Source: an uncultured Celeribacter sp.
Lineage (GTDB): Bacteria; Pseudomonadota; Alphaproteobacteria; Rhodobacterales; Rhodobacteraceae
Direction: 5' to 3'
Length of the DNA: 64,000 nt
NCBI RefSeq assembly: GCF_963675965.1
Contig: NZ_OY780935.1
Location: 3,398,501-3,462,500 of the forward strand
Shown here: one piece after another, positions 47,089 through 55,001 of the stretch
Layout of the letters: each line of letters begins with the position of its first letter
How positions within the stretch are numbered: the first letter of the stretch is position 1
The notes under the pieces: generated by a model
Seen by the model: only the letters and a program-made list of their open reading frames with translations
Told to the model about the DNA's origin: nothing
The model's database searches: none
Position numbers and translations under genes: made by a program

Positions 47089-47116
47089 CCATGGGGCGAT
47101 ACGTTCGCCCTCATGG
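47089..47116 (+). promoter_or_regulatory. Hairpin between the RTX gene and the secretion genes (possible attenuator)
   Basis: CCATGGGGCGA (47089-47099) pairs with TTCGCCCTCATGG (47104-47116) around a TACG loop with a one-base bulge, 10 bases after the RTX stop. There is no U-run, so it is not a textbook terminator. It may reduce read-through into the transporter or stabilise the 28 kb mRNA. Confidence 0.5.
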
Positions 47117-47165
47117 ACATTTGGAATAGGGCATATTTGAATTATCCGAGCTGTGCGGGGGGCAC

Positions 47166-48902
47166 ATGGGCAGCGATAAAAATAGTTACACAACCGCTTT
47201 GCAGCGGGTGAAAAAATCTTTTTGGTTTGTGGGTGTCTTCAGTGCTTTGGTGAACATTCTGATGTTAACCGGCCCGATGTTCATGTTGCAGATTTACGAC
47301 CGTGTTCTGTCTTCTGGTTCTGTGCCGACCCTGCAGGGTCTGTTCATCATCGTCGTGGTTCTGTTTACATTCCTTGGCCTCTACGATTTTCTGCGCGTGA
47401 GACTTTTGTCGCGGGCGGCTTACCGGCTTGACCGGGACACGGGGCCTCAGGCTTTCGACATCTGGTTGCGCTCCGGACTGCGCTCGGGCGGTGCCGTGGC
47501 GCGCCCCCTGAATGATCTGGCGGCTGCACGCGGATTTCTCACCAGTCCAGCCATTCTCGGCATGTTCGATCTGCCTTGGATACCGCTCTATATGCTGATC
47601 GTTTTCTTGGTGCATCCGTGGTTGGGGATGTTGACGTTGTTCGGGGTGGCTGTTGTTTTGTCTCTCACCCTACTGAACCAGTTCGTGACACGCAAATCTT
47701 TGAAATCCGCCATTGCGATGGATGCGCAAGAGAGCTTTTTCGTAGAACAATCCCGTCGCAATGCGGAGAGTATTCTGCCGCAAGGCATGGGGCCACGGGT
47801 GCGGGGGTTGTGGAGCGATATGCATAAAGTCGGTTTGGCGACAGGTCAGATCGGTGCTGATCGCGGCGAAGGGTTTGCGGCTGCGGTCAAGGCGTTTCGC
47901 ATGTTGCTGCAAAGCTCTCTTTTGGCGCTTGGTGGCTATCTCGCATTGCAACAGGAAATTTCGGCGGGCATGATCGTCGCGACCTCGATCATCGCGGGCC
48001 GTGCTCTGGCGCCGGTCGATCAGGTGCTTGGCCAATGGAAAGCGATTGTCCGGGCGCGCGAGGCACATGCGCGGCTTAAAACCCTCTTTGCCACAGAGGA
48101 AGAACAAGAGCTCCGCAAAGCGGACTTGCCGGCTCCCGAAGGGGAACTTCTGGTTCAGGGGCTGACGAAATATTCGCCCGGTGCACGGATTGGGGATCGC
48201 CCGCCCATTTTGAACAACGTCTCTTTCCGTCTCGAGCCAGGCGACGCCATGGGTGTGATCGGTCCGAGTGCTTCGGGCAAATCGACGCTTGCGCGATTGC
48301 TCGTGGGGGCCTGGAGGGCCGATGCCGGGGAGGTCCGTCTGGACGGGGCCGCCTTGGATCAGTGGAACAGTACGGCCCTTGGTCAACATATCGGTTACCT
48401 GCCGCAACATCTTGAGCTTCTCGCGGGGACCATCAAGGACAACATCGCGCGCTTCGATCCCGGCGCGGAAGATGAGGCGGTGATTAAGGCGGCGAAAATC
48501 GCCGGGGTGCATGATATGATCCTGCAATTGCCGAAAGGCTATATGACCGAGCTGGGATATGGCCTTCAGCCGCTGTCTGGCGGTCAGATGCAACGTCTGG
48601 GCCTGGCCCGCGCACTTTACGGCACGCCGCGTTACGTGATTTTGGACGAACCCAATTCCAACCTTGATGTCGATGGGGACGAGGCTTTGGGGCGGGCTAT
48701 TCTCTATTTGCGCAAACAAGGATCCACGGTTGTGGTGATGGCCCATCGGCCAAGCGCGATTGCTGCTGTGAACAAGGTTATGGTGTTGCATTCCGGGCAG
48801 GTTGGCGAGTTTGGCGATAAGGACACTGTATTGCAAAAAGCGACACGTCCGACCCCGCGCAAACCCGCGTTGGCGGCACAGGAGGGCGCAAGTGATGGAT
48901 AA
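47166..48902 (+). CDS. Type I secretion ABC transporter (PrtD/LapB-like permease-ATPase)
   Basis: 578 residues. The N-terminal exporter domain has about six transmembrane helices (VFSALVNILMLTGPMFMLQIYDRV, LFIIVVVLFTFLGLY and following) with the LP-W motif FDLPWIPLYM typical of PrtD-type transporters. There is no C39 peptidase-like domain. The ATPase has Walker A GPSASGKST (about residue 366), signature LSGGQMQRLGLARAL (about 470) and Walker B VILDEPNSNLD (about 490). It energises one-step export of the RTX protein, recognising its C-terminal tail. It overlaps the hlyD-like gene by eight bases. No TolC gene is present, so a chromosomal outer-membrane channel must be used. Confidence 0.95.
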   Translation: MGSDKNSYTTALQRVKKSFWFVGVFSALVNILMLTGPMFMLQIYDRVLSSGSVPTLQGLFIIVVVLFTFLGLYDFLRVRLLSRAAYRLDRDTGPQAFDIWLRSGLRSGGAVARPLNDLAAARGFLTSPAILGMFDLPWIPLYMLIVFLVHPWLGMLTLFGVAVVLSLTLLNQFVTRKSLKSAIAMDAQESFFVEQSRRNAESILPQGMGPRVRGLWSDMHKVGLATGQIGADRGEGFAAAVKAFRMLLQSSLLALGGYLALQQEISAGMIVATSIIAGRALAPVDQVLGQWKAIVRAREAHARLKTLFATEEEQELRKADLPAPEGELLVQGLTKYSPGARIGDRPPILNNVSFRLEPGDAMGVIGPSASGKSTLARLLVGAWRADAGEVRLDGAALDQWNSTALGQHIGYLPQHLELLAGTIKDNIARFDPGAEDEAVIKAAKIAGVHDMILQLPKGYMTELGYGLQPLSGGQMQRLGLARALYGTPRYVILDEPNSNLDVDGDEALGRAILYLRKQGSTVVVMAHRPSAIAAVNKVMVLHSGQVGEFGDKDTVLQKATRPTPRKPALAAQEGASDG

Positions 48903-50193
48903 GCCTGAGGTCAAAACTGGGTTTCGCTCCGCAGTGACAATCGGTATTGGTGGGTTTCTCGTGCTCTTTTTCGGCCTTCTCGTATGGGCAAGTCTGACCG
49001 ATATTTCTGGTGCTGTGATCGCGCAGGGTATGGTCGAAGTCTCTGGCAAGCCGAAAACCATCCAGCATCTGGATGGGGGCGTGGTCGAGGAAATTTTTGT
49101 CGTCGATGGTCAGCATGTCGAAGACGGCGACGAGTTGATGCGACTGGATGACACGCTGTTGAAGGCAAACCTTGTCATCTATCGCACCCGTCTGTCCGAG
49201 GCATTGGCCCAGCGGGATCGGTTGCTGTCTGAACAGAGAGATGACAGTGACATCCTTTTCGAGGATGTTGAGCCGATGGTTGCCAACACAAACTATGAGT
49301 TGCATCGCATAGGTCAGCGTGAGGTGTTTCAGGCGCGTCGGGAGCTTGAAAAGGGCCGGCGCGAACAGCTTGCGGAGAAAGTTGCGCAATACAACAATCA
49401 GATCGAAGGGGTTGAGGCGCTGATCGCCGCTAAAGAGCAACAGCTCGATCTCTTGGTTGCAGATGTCGAGACCACAGAGCGTCTGGCGAGCAGCGGACTT
49501 GCCCGCGCGCCGCAACTCTCTGAACTCAAGCGCAATCAAGCCGATCTCTTGGGACAGATTGCAGAGCATCGCTCAGAGCTTGCTCGGATTCGCAATTCGA
49601 TCCGCGATACGGAACTTGAGGTGCTGCAAGGGCAGCGCGAGAAGAAAGAAGAGGTGGTGACGCAGTTGCAAGAGGAAACCACGCAAATCCATGAGTTACG
49701 CCAACAGATTTTCTCCACCGAGCGGCAGTTAAGCCGAACGATCGTGCGCGCGCCTTCCGCAGGGCGAATTCATGAGATGCAGGTGACCACATTGGGCGGT
49801 GTCATTGCCCCCGGAGCAACGATTTTGCAGATCATTCCCTCAGATCAGGGGGTGTCGTTTCAGGTGCGTGTCGATCCGAGTGCCGTGGATCAGGTGCATG
49901 TGGGGCAGGATGCGAAGCTGAGATTCCCGGCCTTTAATTCCCGCACAACGCCTGAATTGACGGGGCGTGTTGTGGAGGTCTCGCCGACATCGGTTTTAGA
50001 TGAAATGACCGGACTGTATTTTTTCCGGGTGTCCGTGACGGCCAGTGATGGAGAACTTGCACGCTTGGAAGAGCGGGAACTTGTGCCGGGTATGCCGGTC
50101 GAGGCTTACCTGCAAACCGGCGAGAGAAGTGTGTTGAATTATCTTCTGAAGCCACTGCAGGAACAGCTGATGCTGGCATTCAGGGAGGAATAA
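48895..50193 (+). CDS. Type I secretion membrane-fusion protein (HlyD family)
   Basis: 432 residues from ATG 48895 (MDKPEVKTGFRS), preceded by GGAGG at 48881-48885; it begins inside the end of the ABC gene. There is one N-terminal transmembrane helix (IGIGGFLVLFFGLLVWAS), a first lipoyl half (VSGKPKTIQHLDGGVVEEIFV), a long coiled-coil region (about residues 100-275), the second lipoyl half with RTIVRAPSAGRIHEMQV, and a C-terminal beta-barrel domain. It links the inner-membrane ABC exporter to TolC. Length and layout are standard for PrtE/HlyD. Confidence 0.95.
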   Translation: MDKPEVKTGFRSAVTIGIGGFLVLFFGLLVWASLTDISGAVIAQGMVEVSGKPKTIQHLDGGVVEEIFVVDGQHVEDGDELMRLDDTLLKANLVIYRTRLSEALAQRDRLLSEQRDDSDILFEDVEPMVANTNYELHRIGQREVFQARRELEKGRREQLAEKVAQYNNQIEGVEALIAAKEQQLDLLVADVETTERLASSGLARAPQLSELKRNQADLLGQIAEHRSELARIRNSIRDTELEVLQGQREKKEEVVTQLQEETTQIHELRQQIFSTERQLSRTIVRAPSAGRIHEMQVTTLGGVIAPGATILQIIPSDQGVSFQVRVDPSAVDQVHVGQDAKLRFPAFNSRTTPELTGRVVEVSPTSVLDEMTGLYFFRVSVTASDGELARLEERELVPGMPVEAYLQTGERSVLNYLLKPLQEQLMLAFREE

Positions 50194-50194
50194 A

Positions 50195-50212
50195 ATGGTG
50201 GAGCAAGCTCGT
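50195..50212 (+). pseudogene. Six-codon stump of a lost cistron downstream of hlyD
   Basis: An ATG at 50195, overlapping nothing and preceded by GGAGG at 50185-50189 (6 bases), reads MVEQAR and then runs into the IS end at 50213. The good ribosome site suggests a further operon gene was cut off here. Six codons cannot identify it. Confidence 0.45.
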
Positions 50213-50250
50213 TGGACCTGTCCCGTTTTCGTGCCGCCCCATGTGCTCGT

Positions 50251-51108
50251 TTAAGCCACTTTCCGTTCGAATGCGACGGGGCTTTTCCAGCCGAGTGCTG
50301 AGTGGCGTCGTCGCGGATTGTAAAACCCGTTGATGTATTCAAAGATCGCCACTTCAGCTTGCCGCCGCGTTTCCCATGACTTGCGCCAGATCAGTTCGGC
50401 TTTGATGGTTTTGAAGAACGTTTCGACAGCAGCATTGTCGTAGCAATTGCCCTTGCCGCTCATCGACACCTTGAAGCCATGCTGGCACAGAAGCTTCTGA
50501 TAGTCATGTGAACAATATTGCGACCCGCGATCCGTATGATGAATGCAGCCTTTGGGCGGCGCCCGGAAAGCTATGGCCATGTTCAATGCTCGGATCGCTA
50601 AGTCGCGTTTCATGCGATTGCTGACTGCCCAGCCGATCACCCGCCGAGAATGCAGGTCAAGAATAACAGCCAGGTAGAGCCATCCTTCTCGCGTCCAGAC
50701 ATAGCTGATGTCGCCCGCCCACTTCTGGTTCGGTTGATCGGCGTGGAAGTCCCGGTTCAGCAGGTTTGGCCCGATGTTGAACGCATGGTTGCTGTCCGTC
50801 GTGACCTTGTATTTCTTCGATCTTTCGACCCGGATGCCGTTCTCGCGCATCAAGCGGCCCACACGGCGATGACCGACGTCCAGACCGATCTCCTTCAACT
50901 CTTCGGTCATTCGCGGCCTGCCGTAGCTACCAAGGCTCAGGCGGGACTGTTCTTTGATGTGTGCAAGCGTGACCATATCAGATCGTTGTCTGCGACTGGC
51001 AGGGCGACTACGTAAGGCCCGCAAGCCACGTGTGCTGACGCCAACGACACTGCATAAACGGTTGGCTGGAAAATGGTTCCTGTGTTCCTCGACAAACCTA
51101 AATCTCAT
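50251..51108 (-). CDS. IS3-family transposase OrfB (DDE integrase domain)
   Basis: 285 residues. N-terminal HTH_21 region (CSVVGVSTRGLRALRSRP; SLGSYGRPRMTEELKEIG), then the rve catalytic core: first Asp in KWAGDISYVWT, second in IHHTDRGSQYCSH, Glu in NAAVETFFKTIKAEL, ending with YNPRRRHSALGWKSP. All three acidic residues are present. It is normally made as an OrfAB fusion by -1 frameshifting from orfA; the ATG overlaps the orfA stop as ATGA. Confidence 0.95.
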   Translation of the reverse strand: MRFRFVEEHRNHFPANRLCSVVGVSTRGLRALRSRPASRRQRSDMVTLAHIKEQSRLSLGSYGRPRMTEELKEIGLDVGHRRVGRLMRENGIRVERSKKYKVTTDSNHAFNIGPNLLNRDFHADQPNQKWAGDISYVWTREGWLYLAVILDLHSRRVIGWAVSNRMKRDLAIRALNMAIAFRAPPKGCIHHTDRGSQYCSHDYQKLLCQHGFKVSMSGKGNCYDNAAVETFFKTIKAELIWRKSWETRRQAEVAIFEYINGFYNPRRRHSALGWKSPVAFERKVA

Positions 51109-51380
51109 TGCTTTAGGCCCGCGAAGAACTGGGTGGCCTTTTTTAGGATTTCCCTCTCCTCCTTGAGAAGCCGGATCTCTCGTCGAAGCCGCTCATTCTC
51201 TTTGGCGAGGTCTAAATCCTCTTGTGAAACCACCTTCGTGTCTCGGTGTGCTGTGATCCATTTGTTCAGCGTCGACATGCCAACGCCCAGATCATCAGCC
51301 ACCTGCTTGCGCGTCAACCCGCTGGTCAGCGCAATACGCACTGCATCTTGGCGAAATTCGTCCGTCCGTTTCAGTCCCAT
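51105..51380 (-). CDS. IS3-family transposase OrfA (HTH)
   Basis: 91 residues. The helix-turn-helix is SGLTRKQVADDLGVGMSTLNKWI, followed by a leucine-zipper-like helix (LAKENERLRREIRLLKEEREILKKA) for dimerisation. The codons CTA AAA AAG near the end provide the slippery heptamer that fuses it to OrfB. Confidence 0.93.
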   Translation of the reverse strand: MGLKRTDEFRQDAVRIALTSGLTRKQVADDLGVGMSTLNKWITAHRDTKVVSQEDLDLAKENERLRREIRLLKEEREILKKATQFFAGLKQ

Positions 51381-51443
51381 AGTCAGTCTCCTTTGTTCCA
51401 GTAAAGGCTATCAAAGGAGCGGCATCAAACCGTGACACGTCCA

Positions 51444-51501
51444 TCACGTAGAACCGTCTTTGGTGTTCCGCGGGGTTGATCTTTTCAAGCCGAACAAACA
51501 T
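51444..51501 (-). pseudogene. N-terminal stump of a WGR-domain protein
   Basis: ATG 51501 with GGAG about 9 bases upstream reads MFVRLEKINPAEHQRRFYVM, the opening of WGR-domain proteins (DNA-nick/polyADP-ribose-linked and mobile-element proteins), and is then cut by the end of IS copy A. The rest of the gene is absent from the window. Confidence 0.6.
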
Positions 51502-51607
51502 CGCAATCTCCTTTGCAAAGCCTAGCAAACTTGGTGTCTGTCGTCATATAAAATGGGACATCAGAGCGGCTTGAACATTGGAGGCTCTGGTTCGGTTGTG
51601 TGATTAA

Positions 51608-52626
51608 TTATGCTGCTTGCTTTTGATGTTGCAAGCGGCGTTGTTGGATTGTCTGTTTCTTGATCTTTTCTCTTTCTCTCAGAATGGCTTTGTCTCGGCC
51701 GAAGTAGACGTCGGCGGGTGTGACGTTGTTCAAGCTCTCGTGGTATCGCTGGTTGTTGTAATATTCGACGAAGGCCCCGATCTGGCGCTCAAGATCACCG
51801 GGCAGGTAGTAATTTTCCAGCATAACTCGGTTCTTCATGGTCTGATGCCAGCGCTCGATCTTGCCCTGAGTTTGCGGGTGGAATGGCGCACCGCGGACAT
51901 GATGCATCTTCTGACCCTCCAGCCATTTGGCCAGATCGCCAGAGATGTAGCAGGAACCGCTCGCCATTGGGCTCGAACCAATGGCGCCTCAATAGCTCGC
52001 TCGCTGAGCAGACGAGGTTTGTGCCGGACCACGGCCTGGTCGCAGCCTGATGCCGTCAGGGCTAACTCGATCGTGTTGGTGACATCCTCAGCACGCATGT
52101 TTGTGCAGAGTTTCCAGGCAATGATGTAGCGGCTGTAGTCGTCGAGGATGGTGCTGAGATAATACCAGCCCCACCCGATGATCTTGAAGTAGGTAAAGTC
52201 GGTCTGCCACATCTGGTTGATGGCGGTGGTCTTGTCCGTGAACTCATCGGCAGCCTTGATCACCACATAGTCTGGTGCTGTGATCAGATCAGCGGCTTTC
52301 AAGATACGATAAGCCGATGATTCAGAGACAAAATACCGCTTCTCATCGGTATATTTGACGGCCAGCTCGCGTGTGGTCAGCGCCTCATGTTCCAGCGCAA
52401 ACTCGATCAGATCATCCCGCCGATCCTGCGGAATACGGTTCCAGACCGACTTTGGCCGAGGCGCGCGATCCGCGAGGGCATCAAAGCCACCTTCGACATA
52501 TCGGTCATACCATCGGTAAAATGTGGTGCGCGGGATGCCCAGCGTATCAAGGGTCTTCTTGGTTGGCAGATGCGACCCTTCAACTGCGCGAATGATCTCC
52601 AACTTCTCGGTTGCTGAATACCTCAT
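51608..52626 (-). pseudogene. Frame-disrupted OrfB transposase of IS copy B
   Basis: The first part (52626 down to about 52005) reads MRYSATEKLEIIRAVEGSHLP, an HTH, then the rve core through INQMWQTDFTYFKIIG and ILDDYSRYIIAWKL. Near 52005 the expected DNG motif is replaced by about 40 extra bases, shifting the frame. The second part (from about 51967) continues GSCYISGDLAKWLEG, FHPQTQGKIERWHQTMKNR and the C-terminal YYNNQRYHESL in another frame. The product is split between the second Asp and the Glu, so this copy is unlikely to move on its own. Confidence 0.85.
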
Positions 52627-52997
52627 TCCTCGAACTCCCCAGCCCCTGTCATGCTTTTTTTGAGCAGAGGGTTTTCCAAGGTGAGGTCAGCCACGCATTC
52701 TTTCAGAGCCATGGCCTCGGATCGCAGATCCTTCACCTCATGCGATGTCGCCTGACGCGCTGTGTCGCCGGAAAGACGACGCTTTCCAGCCTCAAGGAAT
52801 TCCTTCGACCAAGTGTAATACAGGCTGTCAGAGATACCCTCGCGGCGACATAACGCCGAGATGCTTTCCTCCCCGCGCAATCCGGCCAATACAATTCGGA
52901 TTTTCTCCTCCGCTGAATAGGTCTGGCGAGTCTTGCGGCGGATGTTTTTGACCAGCTTGTCAGCTGCGTCTTTCGATGTTCCGGGCTTCTTGTTCAT
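52623..52997 (-). CDS. IS3-family transposase OrfA of copy B
   Basis: 124 residues, with helix-turn-helix TYSAEEKIRIVLAGLRGEE...ALCRREGISDSLYYTW and a coiled-coil tail (KDLRSEAMALKECVADLTLENPLLKKSM). Its stop overlaps the orfB start as ATGA. A C_AAA_AAA run in LLKKS may permit frameshifting. It appears intact. Confidence 0.9.
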   Translation of the reverse strand: MNKKPGTSKDAADKLVKNIRRKTRQTYSAEEKIRIVLAGLRGEESISALCRREGISDSLYYTWSKEFLEAGKRRLSGDTARQATSHEVKDLRSEAMALKECVADLTLENPLLKKSMTGAGEFEE

Positions 52998-53082
52998 CTT
53001 CGCTCCTTAAAGGCTACGATGAACCAGAAACCCTCCGTTGTTCAAATCCTCAAATCTGTCCCACAGGTGCTGACGACAGACA

Positions 53083-53624
53083 AGAAGCTGGACTGCCCTG
53101 AGGTTGCCAGTCTTCTTGTAAATCTGCGTCACCTTCGTGCGCCGCATCGAGTGCGTGCCATAGGCGCTGGCCTCCAGACCGATGGATGTCACCCAGTCAC
53201 GCACAATTCGCGCGTACTGGCGGGTCGAGATGTGAAGCCTTTCGTGAAAGCGCCCCGGCCAGAGGTATTCGGATCCAATCATTAGCGGCTCCCGCATCCA
53301 CCGAGCCAACGATGCTCGAGTGCCTTCAGAAATCTCGAAACGCACAGGTTTCTGGGTCTTGCTTTGCAGAACTGACGCGCGTTCTTTGATTTGGCCTGAC
53401 GCCATGATATCGACCACCTTCATCTTCACCAAGTCGCAGCCGCGTAACTTGCTGTCGATGGCAAGATTGAAGAGGGCCAGATCACGATGGTTTTCGGCTA
53501 GCTCCAGCCGCACTCTGATCGCCCAGACGTGCTTTGGCTTAAGCGGTCGTTTCTGGCCGACGATCCGGCCTTTGTTCCAGGCTGGGCGCAGCGCGCGGAT
53601 GGCGGGTAAGTTTGGTGTTTCCAT
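53083..53624 (-). pseudogene. Tyrosine recombinase truncated at its 3' end by IS copy B
   Basis: About 180 residues from ATG 53624 (METPNLPAIRAL) with GGAGGA upstream; an earlier start at 53678 is less likely. It shows the catalytic Arg in AIDSKLRGCDLVKM, IKERASVLQSKTQKPVRFEI typical of small integrases, and the His-x-x-Arg box as GTHSMRRTKVTQIYKKTG. The sequence stops matching after LRAVQLL, where the IS begins, so the conserved GH...tyrosine segment is gone and the enzyme should be inactive. Confidence 0.85.
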
Positions 53625-53845
53625 TACGGATCCTCCGATCCGCCGCGCCCTCCCACATCGACAACCCGACGTTGACAAGACATCATATCACATAATGCTG
53701 CGATGCATCCGAGGTCCGCAACGAGCCCTCAATGACGGATGCTGCAACGCACACGAAAGGCGGCTTTTGTTAGCATAATGCTCCACCAGCTGCGTGTTGT
53801 CGGTCGAAATAATTGATCCCTTGGTTTGGTTGAAATTCAGCCCAA

Positions 53846-54322
53846 TTAACCTGCAAGAGTTGGTTGCAGTCGGTTAAACTCTGGTGATGCGTCTTCTGAC
53901 CACGGGAAGCTTCCAGTTTTGTCTGGGAAGAAAACTTGGCTCGCTTTGAAGTTGTCACCGCCGTAGAACCAGCGATTCCACCCTAAATACTCCGCGAAGT
54001 GATCGAGCCTTACATCTCTCAAGATGACATCATAGCCGTTCAGGATTTCGGGTATCGGCTCATTTAGAGGAAACAGTTTTTTTGCCTGTAGATCATGAAA
54101 GAAGCCCCAGAAAATTTCATGTGATACCTCTTTGGGTAGCGAAAAAAGTATCAATTCTGGAAACCCAAACTTGTGCCAAAAGCCGGTCGTGTAAGAAAAC
54201 CCTGGGCCATTGGTGTCTTCAAGAACATGGGTTCCGAACCAGCCGTGTGTACGAACGTTTTCAACGAAGTTGCTTTCGTCTGCGTCCAGCAGCGCACCGT
54301 CGATATCAAGTGCAGTTTTCAT
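53846..54322 (-). CDS. DUF4262-domain protein
   Basis: 158 residues. The start FVENVRTHGWFGTHVLEDTNGPGFSYTTGFW, followed by FPELILFSLP and FYGGDNFKASQVFFPD, matches the DUF4262 pattern (VRxxGWxxxxV...FxYTxGL...PExxxxGL). The family has no established biochemical role and is often found in accessory regions. It is probably an intact, independently acquired gene; 53625-53845 upstream of the recombinase stump contains nothing recognisable. Confidence 0.75.
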   Translation of the reverse strand: MKTALDIDGALLDADESNFVENVRTHGWFGTHVLEDTNGPGFSYTTGFWHKFGFPELILFSLPKEVSHEIFWGFFHDLQAKKLFPLNEPIPEILNGYDVILRDVRLDHFAEYLGWNRWFYGGDNFKASQVFFPDKTGSFPWSEDASPEFNRLQPTLAG

Positions 54323-54645
54323 GTGTACCTCAAAGCCGTAGCGATCTCCATAAATAGCATTAGCAGCTTGGCAAAGGGTGGATAATTAGAAAATTGTTGG
54401 GTCGCTTACCAACGAGTGTCGCGCGCTGCTAAAGCGGACCTTGAGAGACGCTTCTTGGAAGTCCGCTCTGTCCCGCACTGTTGACCTTGGCCTCCCAGCA
54501 TATGTTGCACCAAGATTTGGACGACCGCTTCGGGGAAGCTGCATCACAGCGTTGAGTGTCCCTTCCAAAGTCCGGTAGGGGCCGTGGTTGCCACTTCTCC
54601 GCAGCCCAGGTTGCTGGCGGGCAGGTCTCGACTTAGCAGGCCGGT
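54323..54645. other. Intergenic, no gene seen
   Basis: About 320 bases of decayed accessory DNA between the DUF4262 gene and an IS5 scrap. Only short unconvincing open frames and no RNA gene are visible. Confidence 0.4.
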
Positions 54646-54830
54646 GTGACCGAGTCGCTGTTCCGCCAGTTCGGCGGCTATCTCGCGCGGCAGGGCTACA
54701 TCGCTCGGGGCGGGCATATTCTTGACGCGTCGATCGTGCGGGTGCCCGTCAGCCGCAACAAGCGTGACGAGAGCGCGGCGATCAAGCATGGCGAGGTTGC
54801 TGGGGGCTGGGCGGACAGCCCAGCCTGGGT
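54646..54830 (+). mobile_element. Internal fragment of an IS5-family transposase
   Basis: Plus-strand reading gives ESLFRQFGGYLARQGYIARG, then GHILDASIVRVPVSRNKRDE, AAIKHGEV and WADSPAW, the central part of IS5-family transposases around the first catalytic Asp (DAS). Neither end nor the rest of the DDE core is present. Confidence 0.75.
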
Positions 54831-54907
54831 CACACAGCGATCATGGGGGCTAAACTGCCCTCCATAAGTAGCCCAGTTAGCAGTTAGTGTATCTTGGGTC
54901 TTTGAGA

Positions 54908-54930
54908 TTTGCTACACATTTTGCTACACG
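54908..54930 (+). repeat. Right integrase arm-type repeats
   Basis: TTTGCTACACA (54908-54918) and TTTTGCTACACG (54919-54930) lie about 70 bases inside attR. They repeat the word found at 10490-10523 beside the integrase. Confidence 0.6.
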
Positions 54931-55001
54931 CATTGCAACGCGTATAATTTATAGTGTATTGTTTTTATTACTGTTTATTGGTAGGCGTTAACTTCGTGAC
55001 G

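Larger units (their letters stand above)
50213..51443 (-). mobile_element. Complete IS3-family insertion sequence (copy A)
   Basis: 1231 bp. The ends are imperfect inverted repeats: TGGACCTGTCCCGTTTT at 50213 and, read inward, TGGACGTGTCACGGTTT from 51443. It carries orfA and orfB on the minus strand with a four-base overlap and an A_AAA_AAG heptamer (51138-51144, minus strand) near the end of orfA, the usual -1 frameshift site of IS3 elements. No target duplication is visible (CGT on the left, TCA on the right). Confidence 0.93.
51535..53082 (-). mobile_element. Second IS3-family element (copy B, different type)
   Basis: 1548 bp bounded by inverted repeats beginning TGTCTGTCGTCA at 51535 and ending in its complement at 53082. 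Matching blocks continue inward (TGGGACA, TTGAACA, GGAGG, CTGGTTC). It carries orfA (52623-52997) and a broken orfB on the minus strand. There is no target duplication, and the two flanks belong to different genes (WGR stump on the left, recombinase on the right). Confidence 0.85.

Noticed and set aside
16317..51443. Definite composite transposon call for the RTX module
   Set aside because: One IS copy is truncated at its outer side and no target duplication is seen, so transposition as a unit cannot be shown; reported only as a possibility.
51959..51990. T-arm-like hairpin in the second IS considered as a tRNA gene
   Set aside because: No acceptor, D or anticodon arms around it; at most a short tRNA-like fragment.
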